Shown piece by piece: positions 1 through 7,261 of a DNA stretch of 12,990 nucleotides. The notes beneath the pieces were generated by a model. The model was not told the DNA's origin and did not search any database. It saw only the letters and a list, made by a program, of their open reading frames with translations. The stretch comes from DATLFI01 sp035524895 (GTDB lineage Bacteria > Acidobacteriota > Thermoanaerobaculia > Multivoradales > Multivoraceae), in assembly GCA_035524895.1 (NCBI GenBank), contig DATLFI010000227.1, forward strand, positions 1 to 12,990, given 5' to 3'. Within the stretch, counting starts at the first letter, position 1. The number at the start of each line of letters is the position of its first letter. Made by a program: the position numbers and the translations under genes.

Positions 1-1
1 G

Positions 2-1306
2 GAGCGACGGGGCGAGCCGGGCGGCGACGGCCTTGGCGGAGAGGGGGAGTGCCTGGCCGTGGCGCCTGCGGAAGGCCAGGAGCTCCCGGCCGAGGGCGGC
101 GAGGCGCCACCCGGAGGCGAGATCGAGGTAGCGGGTGAAGAAGTAGGGTCGGTACCCGGCGAGCAGCTCGTCGGCTCCCTGGCCGTCGAGCAGCACCGTG
201 ACCCCGTGCTCGGAGGCGAGGCGCATCACCAGATGCTGGGCGAACTGGCTCGTCGTGGGGAAGGGCTCCTCCAGGGCGTAACAGAGCCGGGAGAAGAGGC
301 GTTCTAGCTCCTCCGCGCTCGGCCAGACCTCGTACCCTGGGATCCCGGTGGCCTGGAGCACCCGTCTGATGTGCCGGCCCTCGTCGAGCTCGGGATCCTC
401 CATGCGCGCCGAGAACGCCTTCTGGCCCTCCGCCGCGCCGAGCCTCTGGATCTGGCAGATCACCGAGGAGGAGTCGAGCCCTCCGGAGAGGCTCGTGCCC
501 ACCGCAACGTCGGAGCGCAGGCGCAGCCTTACGCTGTCGGCGAAGAGCTCGCGGAAGCGGCTCGCGGCCTCCTCGCGCGACAGCTCCTCTCGGTGGTCGA
601 GATCGACGTCCCAGTAGGGCGCCGTCGACAGAGTGAAGCGGTCGCCGACCCACGAGAGCTCGAGCCAGTGGGCGTGACGGAGCCTTCGGACGTCGGCCCA
701 CAGAGTCTGGTCGCTGGCCGCCAGCTCGCGGAAACGGATGAAGCGGTAGAGAGCGCGGTCGTCGAGGCCCTTCGACACCGTGGGTAGCGAGAGCAGCGCC
801 TTGATCTCCGACGCGAAGGCGAAGCGGCCGGACGCCGCATCCCACGAATAGTGGAAGGGCTTCTCTCCGAACCGGTCACGGGCGGCGAAGAGGGTGCGCC
901 GCCGCTCGTCCCAGATGGCGAAGGCGAACATGCCGTTGAACGAGTCGAGAGACCGCCGGCCCCACTCCTCGTAGGCTTGGAGGATGACCTCCGTGTCACT
1001 GTCGGAGCGGAACACCCGGCCGAGGCCCTCGAGACGAGCCCGCAGCTCGAGATAGTTGTAGAGCTCGCCGTTGTAGGTGATCCACAGAGATCGATCGACG
1101 GTTCCCATCGGCTGGGCACCGGCGTCGGTCAGGTCGATGATGGCGAGGCGTTTGTGCCCCAAGACGACGAACGGAGGCCCTCCGTCGTCGCGGCTCCACG
1201 TTCCTTCGCCGTCGGGGCCACGATGGCGCATCAGGTCGAGTGCGTGCCGGACGTCCCCGAGGCGCGGGAGAGTCGCCGCATCGACGATTCCGACGATTCC
1301 GCACAT
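2..1306 (-). CDS. Asparagine synthetase-type glutamine amidotransferase, 3' end beyond window
   Basis: 435 residues are visible from the ATG at 1306; the C-terminus runs past the left edge, and family members are usually about 600 residues or longer. The class II glutaminase domain starts MCGIVGIVD with nucleophile Cys2, followed by MRHRGPDGEG, LGHKRLAIIDL, ITYNGELYNYLELR, DSDTEVIL and FNGMFAFAIWDERR. The synthetase domain starts near residue 270 with the PP-loop SLSGGLDSSSV, which binds ATP, and LLDGQGADELLAGY follows. GGAGG-type SD GGAGG lies at 1317-1321, 10 nt upstream of the ATG. In polysaccharide clusters such enzymes often amidate a carboxyl group, for example on a uronic acid, rather than make asparagine; the setting here suggests this, but the substrate is not shown. 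The reaction is expected in the cytoplasm. Any exosortase-type neighbour would lie outside the window. Confidence 0.93.
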   Translation of the reverse strand, partial: MCGIVGIVDAATLPRLGDVRHALDLMRHRGPDGEGTWSRDDGGPPFVVLGHKRLAIIDLTDAGAQPMGTVDRSLWITYNGELYNYLELRARLEGLGRVFRSDSDTEVILQAYEEWGRRSLDSFNGMFAFAIWDERRRTLFAARDRFGEKPFHYSWDAASGRFAFASEIKALLSLPTVSKGLDDRALYRFIRFRELAASDQTLWADVRRLRHAHWLELSWVGDRFTLSTAPYWDVDLDHREELSREEAASRFRELFADSVRLRLRSDVAVGTSLSGGLDSSSVICQIQRLGAAEGQKAFSARMEDPELDEGRHIRRVLQATGIPGYEVWPSAEELERLFSRLCYALEEPFPTTSQFAQHLVMRLASEHGVTVLLDGQGADELLAGYRPYFFTRYLDLASGWRLAALGRELLAFRRRHGQALPLSAKAVAARLAPSL

Positions 1307-2454
1307 CAGTCAGGGGCCTCCAGGATCTCGGTGACCGGAGCTTTCAGCGCCTCGGCGAGCAACCGGTTGCCGACGGCGCTGAGGTGCGAGTCGGTCTCGA
1401 CGTGCCAGACGTCGCGCTTCGTCTCCGCCGGAAGACCGGCGACGACGTCGGTGAAGGAGAGAAACCGGGCACTCTCGGAGCCGGCAACGTCTTCGACGAG
1501 CCGCCGGGGGCGCCAGCGGTCGAGCCGATCGTCGCGAGAGGCGAAGTCCGCCCACTCCGAGTCGATCGCTTCGACACGCCACGGGAGATAGACGACGAGG
1601 ATCGGGACTCCCTCGGCGAAGGTCTCGCGGATCAGCTCTCGGAGATACTCCACGCCTCGCGCCACCGCCTCGGGCCAGGGGGGCGGAGGATCGGGCACGA
1701 AGATCGTCGCGTCGAGGAAGCCCGGCTGGCCCCCGTCCCCTTCTTCCTGTCGCGCCGCCTTGACATCTCTCAGCAGTCGGACGAGCTCGAGGCCGCGGGT
1801 GGCGCGGTGGGCCCACAGGCGAAGCGGGCTGAACGAGGGTGCTTCCGGCTGGCGGAAAGTGGCGATGATCGTCCCCTGCTGTTCGACGTAGTACGGCCGC
1901 ATGGCGCGAAACGACTCGAGCTCTGTCGAGCAGTTCCGGAAGTCATTGAGCCCGAAGACGGCGACGATCACCAGATCGGCATCCATCGTTCGTCCCCATC
2001 GAGCCCAGCGGGCGTGGTAGTGGACGAGCCCGGCGCTCGAGATCCCGAGGTTGCGGACCTCGACTCCCGGAAAGTGCTGGCGGAGACTTTCTTCGAGGAG
2101 GAAGGCGGCGGTCTGCCGATCATCGACCTGTGCCGCTTCGACCATCGAGTCACCGAGCATCAGAACGATAGGAGAAGCAGGACCGCGTCCCTCCCGTAGG
2201 CTTCGGTAGCCTGCCTCGCTGACCGTGAACCGGATCTCGACGTCTTCGCAGGGGCGACTCTCGAGGCAGCGGCGAAAGGGGATACGGTGCTCTCCCGGCT
2301 CGTGAATCAGGCCAAATCTCGGGTCGAAGTGGTGGATCCTCGGCCCGCTCGGATGGTTTGGCGACCATAGGGCCCGCACCAATCCCTCCGCGAGCAGGAT
2401 GGAAAGAGCACAGGCCAGGGCCATCACGGCGAGCTTGCCGGCGGCGCGGCTCAC
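1306..2454 (-). CDS. Membrane-anchored SGNH/GDSL hydrolase-like protein
   Basis: A 382-residue protein with an N-terminal hydrophobic segment (about 8-28) that could be a signal anchor, followed by an SGNH domain. VLMLGDSMVEAAQVD contains nucleophile Ser103; VRNLGISSAG (133-142) gives block II Gly137; VFGLND (166-171) gives block III Asn170; and TDSHLSAVGNRLLAEAL (354-370) is a full block V with Asp355 and His357. Of the three SGNH proteins here this one has the most complete catalytic set. The GTG at 2454 overlaps the previous stop (GTGA) and is preceded by AGGGG at a 7-nt spacing; the frame stays open much further upstream, to 3225, but that stretch is a shadow of the preceding gene. Its TGA shares a base with the next gene's ATG. 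An acetylesterase or O-acetyltransferase acting on the exported glycan is the natural reading. Confidence 0.82.
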   Translation of the reverse strand: MSRAAGKLAVMALACALSILLAEGLVRALWSPNHPSGPRIHHFDPRFGLIHEPGEHRIPFRRCLESRPCEDVEIRFTVSEAGYRSLREGRGPASPIVLMLGDSMVEAAQVDDRQTAAFLLEESLRQHFPGVEVRNLGISSAGLVHYHARWARWGRTMDADLVIVAVFGLNDFRNCSTELESFRAMRPYYVEQQGTIIATFRQPEAPSFSPLRLWAHRATRGLELVRLLRDVKAARQEEGDGGQPGFLDATIFVPDPPPPWPEAVARGVEYLRELIRETFAEGVPILVVYLPWRVEAIDSEWADFASRDDRLDRWRPRRLVEDVAGSESARFLSFTDVVAGLPAETKRDVWHVETDSHLSAVGNRLLAEALKAPVTEILEAPD

Positions 2455-3395
2455 CGCCGTACCCCTGCCGGTCGTCCGTCGGCAAGGGCGGCCGCGATCG
2501 CCTGCGCTGCGACCCGATAGCCGGCCGGGCTGTAATGTGCGGGGTAGTGCGGGCCAAGACCGAAGAGGTTCGATCGGTCTGGTGAAGTGGCGAAGGTGTG
2601 GTGAAGATCGATGATGGGGATATCGAGCCCATCGGTTATCGCCAGGACATCGTGCCGGAAGGGGCCGTCCCACCGATCGCCGAAGCGCTCGAAGCCCGAA
2701 TGGTAACGGTGCCAAGCCGGTAGATAGACGAGCTCGAGCTCGCCGCCCCATGCCGCCACGCGATCCCTCGCCTCCTCCAGGATCTCGGCGAACAGAGCGA
2801 GGCGCTGCGCTTCGGCTCGTGCCTGTCGGTGGGAGCGCTCGACCTCCTGCACACCCCCGGCGCCGAGGAGAGAGAGCCGCCTCCGGAGCTCGGTGAGCTT
2901 GGCGATCGCCGTCTGCTGCCGGGCGAGACCCTGGCGGAAAACAGGATCCTCGAGGTAGCGGCGGAGAATGCGGTTCTTCCCCTCCGCCCGGAGGTTGTAG
3001 AGATCGTTGCCTTCGTAGTAGAGCCACAGGACGACGGGTGGGCGGATTTCGGACAGGAACTCCGAAAGACCAGCCAGCATGAGCATCGGCCCGTTGCCGC
3101 CCATCCCGAGGTTGAGCACCGTCGAAGACGCGCCCAGCCGGGACGCAAGATCGTCTCCCTGAGGCACGCAGTTGCCGTGAGCGAAGGAATCCCCCAGGAG
3201 TGCGACCTCCATCCGCTCGCTCCACCGACCCGGCGGGTTGTAGAAGCCATGGTCGTCACTCGTGTAAGAGACGAGATCGCTGCGAAGGCCAGGTAGATGG
3301 TCGCCCGGGAATCTGTGAAGCGGTAGAGGGAGCGCGGCGCTCGCCCCTGAGAGGGCCACGAGGAGGAGGACGACTCGCGAGACACGGTCGCTCAT
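2451..3395 (-). CDS. Exported SGNH/GDSL hydrolase-like protein, block V aspartate not visible
   Basis: A 314-residue protein with an N-terminal export segment (VVLLLVALSGASA, possible signal peptidase site after residue 20) and an SGNH fold. ALLGDSFAHGNCV has nucleophile Ser70, LNLGMGGNGP (95-104) gives the block II glycine, and LYYEGND (125-131) gives the block III Asn130. The block V region reads HYPAHYSPAGYRVAA, with His287 but without the aspartate two or three residues earlier that usually completes the triad. A region at about 150-215 rich in charged and leucine residues looks helical and may be a coiled coil or lid. The ATG at 3395 overlaps the GT4 stop by one base; an adjacent GTG at 3398 is also possible. 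Periplasmic acyl transfer or ester hydrolysis on the glycan is the likely role; neither is shown. Confidence 0.78.
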   Translation of the reverse strand: MSDRVSRVVLLLVALSGASAALPLPLHRFPGDHLPGLRSDLVSYTSDDHGFYNPPGRWSERMEVALLGDSFAHGNCVPQGDDLASRLGASSTVLNLGMGGNGPMLMLAGLSEFLSEIRPPVVLWLYYEGNDLYNLRAEGKNRILRRYLEDPVFRQGLARQQTAIAKLTELRRRLSLLGAGGVQEVERSHRQARAEAQRLALFAEILEEARDRVAAWGGELELVYLPAWHRYHSGFERFGDRWDGPFRHDVLAITDGLDIPIIDLHHTFATSPDRSNLFGLGPHYPAHYSPAGYRVAAQAIAAALADGRPAGVRR

Positions 3396-4660
3396 CACGC
3401 GGCAGCTGCTCGCTCTGCGACCTCGTGAAGGTAAGCGAGCAGAACCTCGGCATTCTCCTCCTCGTCTCCATGGGCGATCGCCCGGGACCGTGCCTGCTCG
3501 CCCAGCCGCCGCGAGATCTCCGGCTCTCGAACCACCTGCTCGAGCGCCTGCGCGAGTCGGTCGACGTCGCGAGGTGGAACGAGGAGGCCGGAGCGGCCAT
3601 CGACGATGACCTCCGAGTGCCCTCCGACATCGGTGGCGACGACGGGGAGCCCCGTCGCCATCGCCTCGAGGACGGCATTGGAGAGGCCCTCGTCGTGGCT
3701 TGCCAGGACGAAGGCGTCGCTGGCCCGAAGGAGACGGGGCACTTGTTCAGGGGCCAGGGTTCCCAGCCAGCGAAACCGGCCGGCGATGCCAGAACGCGTG
3801 GCCCTGGCCGTGAGGTCGAGATCGTCGGCATCGCGTGGTGCTCCCACACCGACGAGCGTCCACTCGTCCTCTTCCGACCCGCTCTCCCCCACGAGGCGAG
3901 CGAAGGCTGCGAAGAGCTCGAGCCAACCCTTCTCGACGATCGGCGTCGCGATGCAGAGGAGGACCTTCCCGTTGCTCGGGAGCCCAAACGATTCTTTCGC
4001 AGTGATCTTCTCGTCGAGGTTCGTGGGAGGATGAAAGTCTTCTGTGTTAATCCCGTTGTAGACGACGCTGACCTTTCGGTGTACCCTCCGAGGCATCCAT
4101 CTCTCGACGTCCCGAGCCAGACTGTGGCTCGCGGCGACAAGCCCATCGGCTCCGCCCGTTACCGCCCTGAGCTTCTCCTGACGATCCGGCCATCGGCGCG
4201 GCCATGCGTGGACGTCGTCTCCTCGCGCGACCGCAACGAGAGGGATCTTCGTCGACCTCGACCCGACGAGCCCTGCGTATCCCTCGTGGCACAGGAAATG
4301 GGCGAGGAGTACGGCATCATCTCTGCGCGGGGTGAAGCTACGGAGGAATCCACCAACCCCCAGGCCGATTCGGTGCCAATAATCGCCGGGGAAGAGACGG
4401 CTCGGCTTGGGGAAGAAGATCCTCGGGTGGTGGATCGGGACTCCCTCGAGCTCCGCAAAGACGTCGTGGCGATCTCGAAAGCCTTCTTTCCACGTTGGGT
4501 GAAGGTGATGGATCGGTGGCGGTGGCGACCACGGGATCGGCTGGATGACATGGCACTCTGCGCCGAGCGCGGCGAGCGCCCGGGTTTGACGGTGGATGAA
4601 GATCCCGTGATTCCGGCGCGAACGCCGGGGATAGCACGTGCTCAATACAAAGACCTGCAT
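3395..4660 (-). CDS. GT4-family glycosyltransferase
   Basis: A 421-residue retaining GT-B glycosyltransferase. The opening VFVLSTCYPRRSRRNHGIFI is typical of GT4 proteins that act on exopolysaccharides, and HRQTRALAALG continues the acceptor domain. Further along are VARGDDVHAW (144-153), YNGINTEDF (201-209) at the domain boundary, IVEKGW (241-246) in the donor site and the E-x7-E pair Glu324 and Glu332 in EGLSNAVLEAMATGLPVVAT. No membrane helix is present, so a peripheral cytoplasmic protein is expected. The ATG at 4660 is 2 bp after the SGNH gene's TAG. Its TGA shares a base with the ATG of the next gene (TGATG). It is unlike the other GT4 in the N-terminal half, so the two probably add different sugars. 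Substrates cannot be predicted. Confidence 0.92.
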   Translation of the reverse strand: MQVFVLSTCYPRRSRRNHGIFIHRQTRALAALGAECHVIQPIPWSPPPPIHHLHPTWKEGFRDRHDVFAELEGVPIHHPRIFFPKPSRLFPGDYWHRIGLGVGGFLRSFTPRRDDAVLLAHFLCHEGYAGLVGSRSTKIPLVAVARGDDVHAWPRRWPDRQEKLRAVTGGADGLVAASHSLARDVERWMPRRVHRKVSVVYNGINTEDFHPPTNLDEKITAKESFGLPSNGKVLLCIATPIVEKGWLELFAAFARLVGESGSEEDEWTLVGVGAPRDADDLDLTARATRSGIAGRFRWLGTLAPEQVPRLLRASDAFVLASHDEGLSNAVLEAMATGLPVVATDVGGHSEVIVDGRSGLLVPPRDVDRLAQALEQVVREPEISRRLGEQARSRAIAHGDEEENAEVLLAYLHEVAERAAAA

Positions 4661-4662
4661 TT

Positions 4663-5730
4663 CTATCGCCCCGTCTGGTCCACGGCCGATGCGAGACGTC
4701 GAGTGTAGTCCGGCGCCGCCTCCAGAATGACGTGGTCGACGCTCTGGAGAACCTCGATCGGATAGGTGATCGGCTCGACGAGGATGTATTCCACATTCCG
4801 ATGACGCTCGGAAAGCTCGACGAAGAAGCCTCTCATGTCATCGTAATAGCGCCGAAATTCCTCATTCTCATAAAGAGGAAAATAGAGAGGGCTATTGGCT
4901 AAGTAGACAGTGAACTCGTGCTCTTCGGCGAGAGAGACGATCGAATCGAGTGCCCGCTGGTTGATGTCGGAGACGAAGAACTTGTTGTTCCTGACGAAGT
5001 CCAGATGCTGACTCGCATCCAGCTTCACTCGTGCGGGATCAGCACGTAGAGGTGTAGCAGAGCGAATGTCCGTCGTTGGTGGTTTCTCCCCGAGCTCGGA
5101 CCCTTGGAGGAGTCGGAGGAGAGCATCCTCCGGGTTGAGAACGGCGCCGATCGAACGATTGTTGGCGTAGAGGGGAAGACCTCGACTCAACGTTACATGG
5201 GCTGCCTGCGAGACAGACAGGGGAATTCTGGGTTCCCGCCACCACCAGAAACCCCATGAAAGGGGAATCCGAGGAAGAGACGCCACCAGTCGAGCATTGA
5301 TGCCACGGTGCCATATGTCGTACACGTGAATGATGATCACCCCGACCGGAGCGCGATCATGACGACTCAGGTGGGTTTCCAACATCAGGGCATCGTCGAC
5401 TGCTAGGTAGTCTCCAGTCGTGCACAGATTGACGACGGGCGCCGAGAGCAGCTCGCTCAATAACTCTTCTTGGACTCCTACGGCACAACTCGAGTCACCC
5501 AAGACCAACCAACGGTCTCTCGCGTCATCTTCGAGAAGCGTTCGCCAGCGCTCGGTGACGAGCCATGTCGCCCGGTTGCTGGGGGAATGGGTGAGGTAAA
5601 GACCGGCAGCGACATTGCACATGGCGAAGGCTAGTCCGCTGGCGACGATGAAGCGAGTTAGGCCCGCGCTCGATACAGGCTTCACCACCTCGCGAGGAAG
5701 CTCCTCGCAGCGCCTTGCTCGGCTGCTCAT
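4663..5730 (-). CDS. Membrane-anchored SGNH/AlgJ-like protein, likely MBOAT partner
   Basis: A 355-residue protein with one N-terminal membrane helix (about 24-46) and a probably periplasmic domain. WLVLGDSS at 74-81 matches the SGNH block I with nucleophile Ser80. VIIIHVYDIWHRG (131-143) occupies the place of block III, and VDHVILEAAPDYTRRLA (331-347) resembles block V of AlgJ/DltD-type proteins, giving His333, although the aspartate expected two or three residues before it is not there (Asp332 is adjacent). Its place directly after the MBOAT gene, by 11 bp, fits an acyl-transfer partner like AlgJ. The ATG at 5730 follows GAGGG with only 2 nt spacing; an extension to 5832 would run back into the MBOAT gene. 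Part of the gene is unusually AT-rich for the window (25 of 60 bases G or C at 4861-4920). The exact activity is not proven. Confidence 0.75.
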   Translation of the reverse strand: MSSRARRCEELPREVVKPVSSAGLTRFIVASGLAFAMCNVAAGLYLTHSPSNRATWLVTERWRTLLEDDARDRWLVLGDSSCAVGVQEELLSELLSAPVVNLCTTGDYLAVDDALMLETHLSRHDRAPVGVIIIHVYDIWHRGINARLVASLPRIPLSWGFWWWREPRIPLSVSQAAHVTLSRGLPLYANNRSIGAVLNPEDALLRLLQGSELGEKPPTTDIRSATPLRADPARVKLDASQHLDFVRNNKFFVSDINQRALDSIVSLAEEHEFTVYLANSPLYFPLYENEEFRRYYDDMRGFFVELSERHRNVEYILVEPITYPIEVLQSVDHVILEAAPDYTRRLASAVDQTGR

Positions 5731-5741
5731 GGCCCTCAAAG

Positions 5742-7148
5742 TCAGAATTGAAAGTAGATGAATTCCTCCGCTTCTCGGACGCCGAACACAGAGATCCACA
5801 CGAGGAGGAACGTATAGATGGCTACTCGCCAACCGAAGGGCTGCTTCGTGACGATCAAGAGATCACGAGAGCGTGCCTGTGAGAGCTCCACGAGCAGGAG
5901 AGGCAGGGAGTAGAAGACGAGGCGATAGGCGAGGCCCCAGTGCTGGGGAAGTGTGGGTTCCCACATGTGGACGAGAATGAAGGACGCCTGCTCGAGGGAC
6001 TCGGCACGAAAGATCACCCATCCGACCAATGTGAGGGTGAACATCACGGTGATCTGGGCTGCTCGCGGTAGGGGCATCAACCGATTCGAGCTCCGAACGG
6101 CGCCAGCGAGACGGTACACGACGAGAATGACGGCGTGGTAAAGGCCCCAGAGCACGAAGGTCCACGCAGCGCCGTGCCAGAGACCTCCGAGCAACATCGT
6201 GATCGTCAGGTTGCGGTAGGTCGTGACTGCCCCCTTCCGGTTTCCTCCGAGAGGGATGTAGAGGTAGTCCCGCAGCCATGAGGAAAGAGAGACGTGCCAG
6301 CGCTCCCAAAAATCGCTCGGGCTCGTCGCGACGTAGGGGAGGCGAAAGTTCACCATGAGCTCGAAGCCCATGAGCTTCGCCACACCGCGGGCGATGTCGG
6401 AATAGCCGGAGAAGTCGCCGTAGATCTGGCCCGCAAACGCCAGTGAGCCGACCATCAGATCTGCGCCTCCGAGCACAGCATAGTTGCTGAAGGCGAAATC
6501 GCTGATCTTGGCGAGATTGTCGGCGACGACCAGTTTCTTGAAGTAGCCGAAGAGAATGAGAAAGAGGCCCGCATCCACTTGTCCGAGGTCGATACGGCGG
6601 GGATTCCGTATCTGCGGGAGGAGGTTGGAAGCTCTCTCGATAGGACCAGCTACGAGCTGCGGAAAGAACGCGACAAAGAGAGCGAAGTCGAGGAGGTCGC
6701 GCGCGGGAGGGAGGTGTCGCCGGTAGACGTCGATCGTGTAACTCAGCGTCTGGAAGGTATAGAAGGATATTCCAATCGGAAGGACAATTCTGAGGTCGAT
6801 GGGATCGGCGGGAATCCCCATGAGGCCGAGAACGTAGACCGCGTTCTCCGCGAAGAAGTTGAAGTACTTGAAGAACCCGAGGATCGAGAGATTGGTGGCG
6901 AGCGAAATGACGAGAAGGGCGGTTCGTGAGCGTTGTAAGGTAGTCCTCGCGAGGAGCCGGCCGACCGTGTAGTCCACAATCGTCGAGATGCCGAGAAGAG
7001 AAAGGAAGCGCCAGTCCCAAAAGCCGTAAAAGAGATAGCTCGCAAGTAGAAGCAGGAGATTCTGTGCGCGCCGCCTTCGCCGTAGAGCAAGATAGGCGGC
7101 GTAGACAAGTGTGAGGAACAGGGCAAACGTAAAGGAGTTGAATAGCAT
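5742..7148 (-). CDS. MBOAT-family O-acyltransferase (AlgI-like)
   Basis: A 468-residue polytopic inner-membrane protein of the membrane-bound O-acyltransferase family. Such proteins pass an acyl group, usually acetyl, across the membrane to a periplasmic partner or glycan; in alginate acetylation AlgI works with AlgJ/AlgX. Visible signatures: many hydrophobic helices starting at residue 1, GFFKYFNFF (91-99), LPIGISFYTFQTLSYTID (123-140), FFPQLVAGPIERA (161-173), QIYGDFSGYSDIARG (241-255), FWERWHVSLSSWLRDYLYIP (280-299, His285) and GGLWHGAAWT with the expected catalytic His325. Length is normal for the family. The ATG at 7148 is the only start after an upstream in-frame stop. The next gene, an SGNH protein, begins 11 bp downstream, the usual partnership. 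I infer O-acetylation of the glycan made here; the acyl group itself is not shown by sequence. Confidence 0.95.
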   Translation of the reverse strand: MLFNSFTFALFLTLVYAAYLALRRRRRAQNLLLLLASYLFYGFWDWRFLSLLGISTIVDYTVGRLLARTTLQRSRTALLVISLATNLSILGFFKYFNFFAENAVYVLGLMGIPADPIDLRIVLPIGISFYTFQTLSYTIDVYRRHLPPARDLLDFALFVAFFPQLVAGPIERASNLLPQIRNPRRIDLGQVDAGLFLILFGYFKKLVVADNLAKISDFAFSNYAVLGGADLMVGSLAFAGQIYGDFSGYSDIARGVAKLMGFELMVNFRLPYVATSPSDFWERWHVSLSSWLRDYLYIPLGGNRKGAVTTYRNLTITMLLGGLWHGAAWTFVLWGLYHAVILVVYRLAGAVRSSNRLMPLPRAAQITVMFTLTLVGWVIFRAESLEQASFILVHMWEPTLPQHWGLAYRLVFYSLPLLLVELSQARSRDLLIVTKQPFGWRVAIYTFLLVWISVFGVREAEEFIYFQF

Positions 7149-7261
7149 CTCGGCGATCCGGGAAGCGAAACGCGCTGAAGGGGGTCGGAATCCCTATGCC
7201 GAGAGACCGCTCTACACTGAAAGCTTTGGATTGCATCGTGGCGGGGAGAAAGCTCGGCTCG
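7149..7261 (-). other. Intergenic spacer upstream of the MBOAT gene, possible internal promoter region
   Basis: This is the only gap longer than 20 bp between genes in the window. The MBOAT frame meets a TAG upstream of 7148 before any alternative start, so the spacer is not coding for it. I looked for sigma-70-like boxes and for a stem-loop with a T tract and found none convincing; there is a short AAAGCTTT palindrome and a weak 4-bp stem. It may hold a promoter of a type I cannot recognise, or be a remnant of gene loss or insertion. Confidence 0.4.

Noticed and set aside
1240..2199. A 319-codon open frame on the plus strand
   Set aside because: Antisense to an SGNH gene with a full catalytic set; composition is that of a shadow frame.
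2455..3225. N-terminal extension of the SGNH gene that ends at 1306
   Set aside because: The extra 257 residues overlap the preceding SGNH gene and are Arg/Gly/Pro-rich; a GTG at 2454 in a GTGA overlap gives a normal membrane-anchored protein.
3200..4708. A 502-codon open frame on the plus strand
   Set aside because: It lies antisense to the GT4 gene and both flanking ends, has no recognisable domain, and long antisense frames are expected in high-GC genes.
7149..7261. Terminator or promoter in the spacer
   Set aside because: Only a short AAAGCTTT palindrome and a weak 4-bp stem are present, with no T tract and no clear -35/-10 pair, so neither is called.
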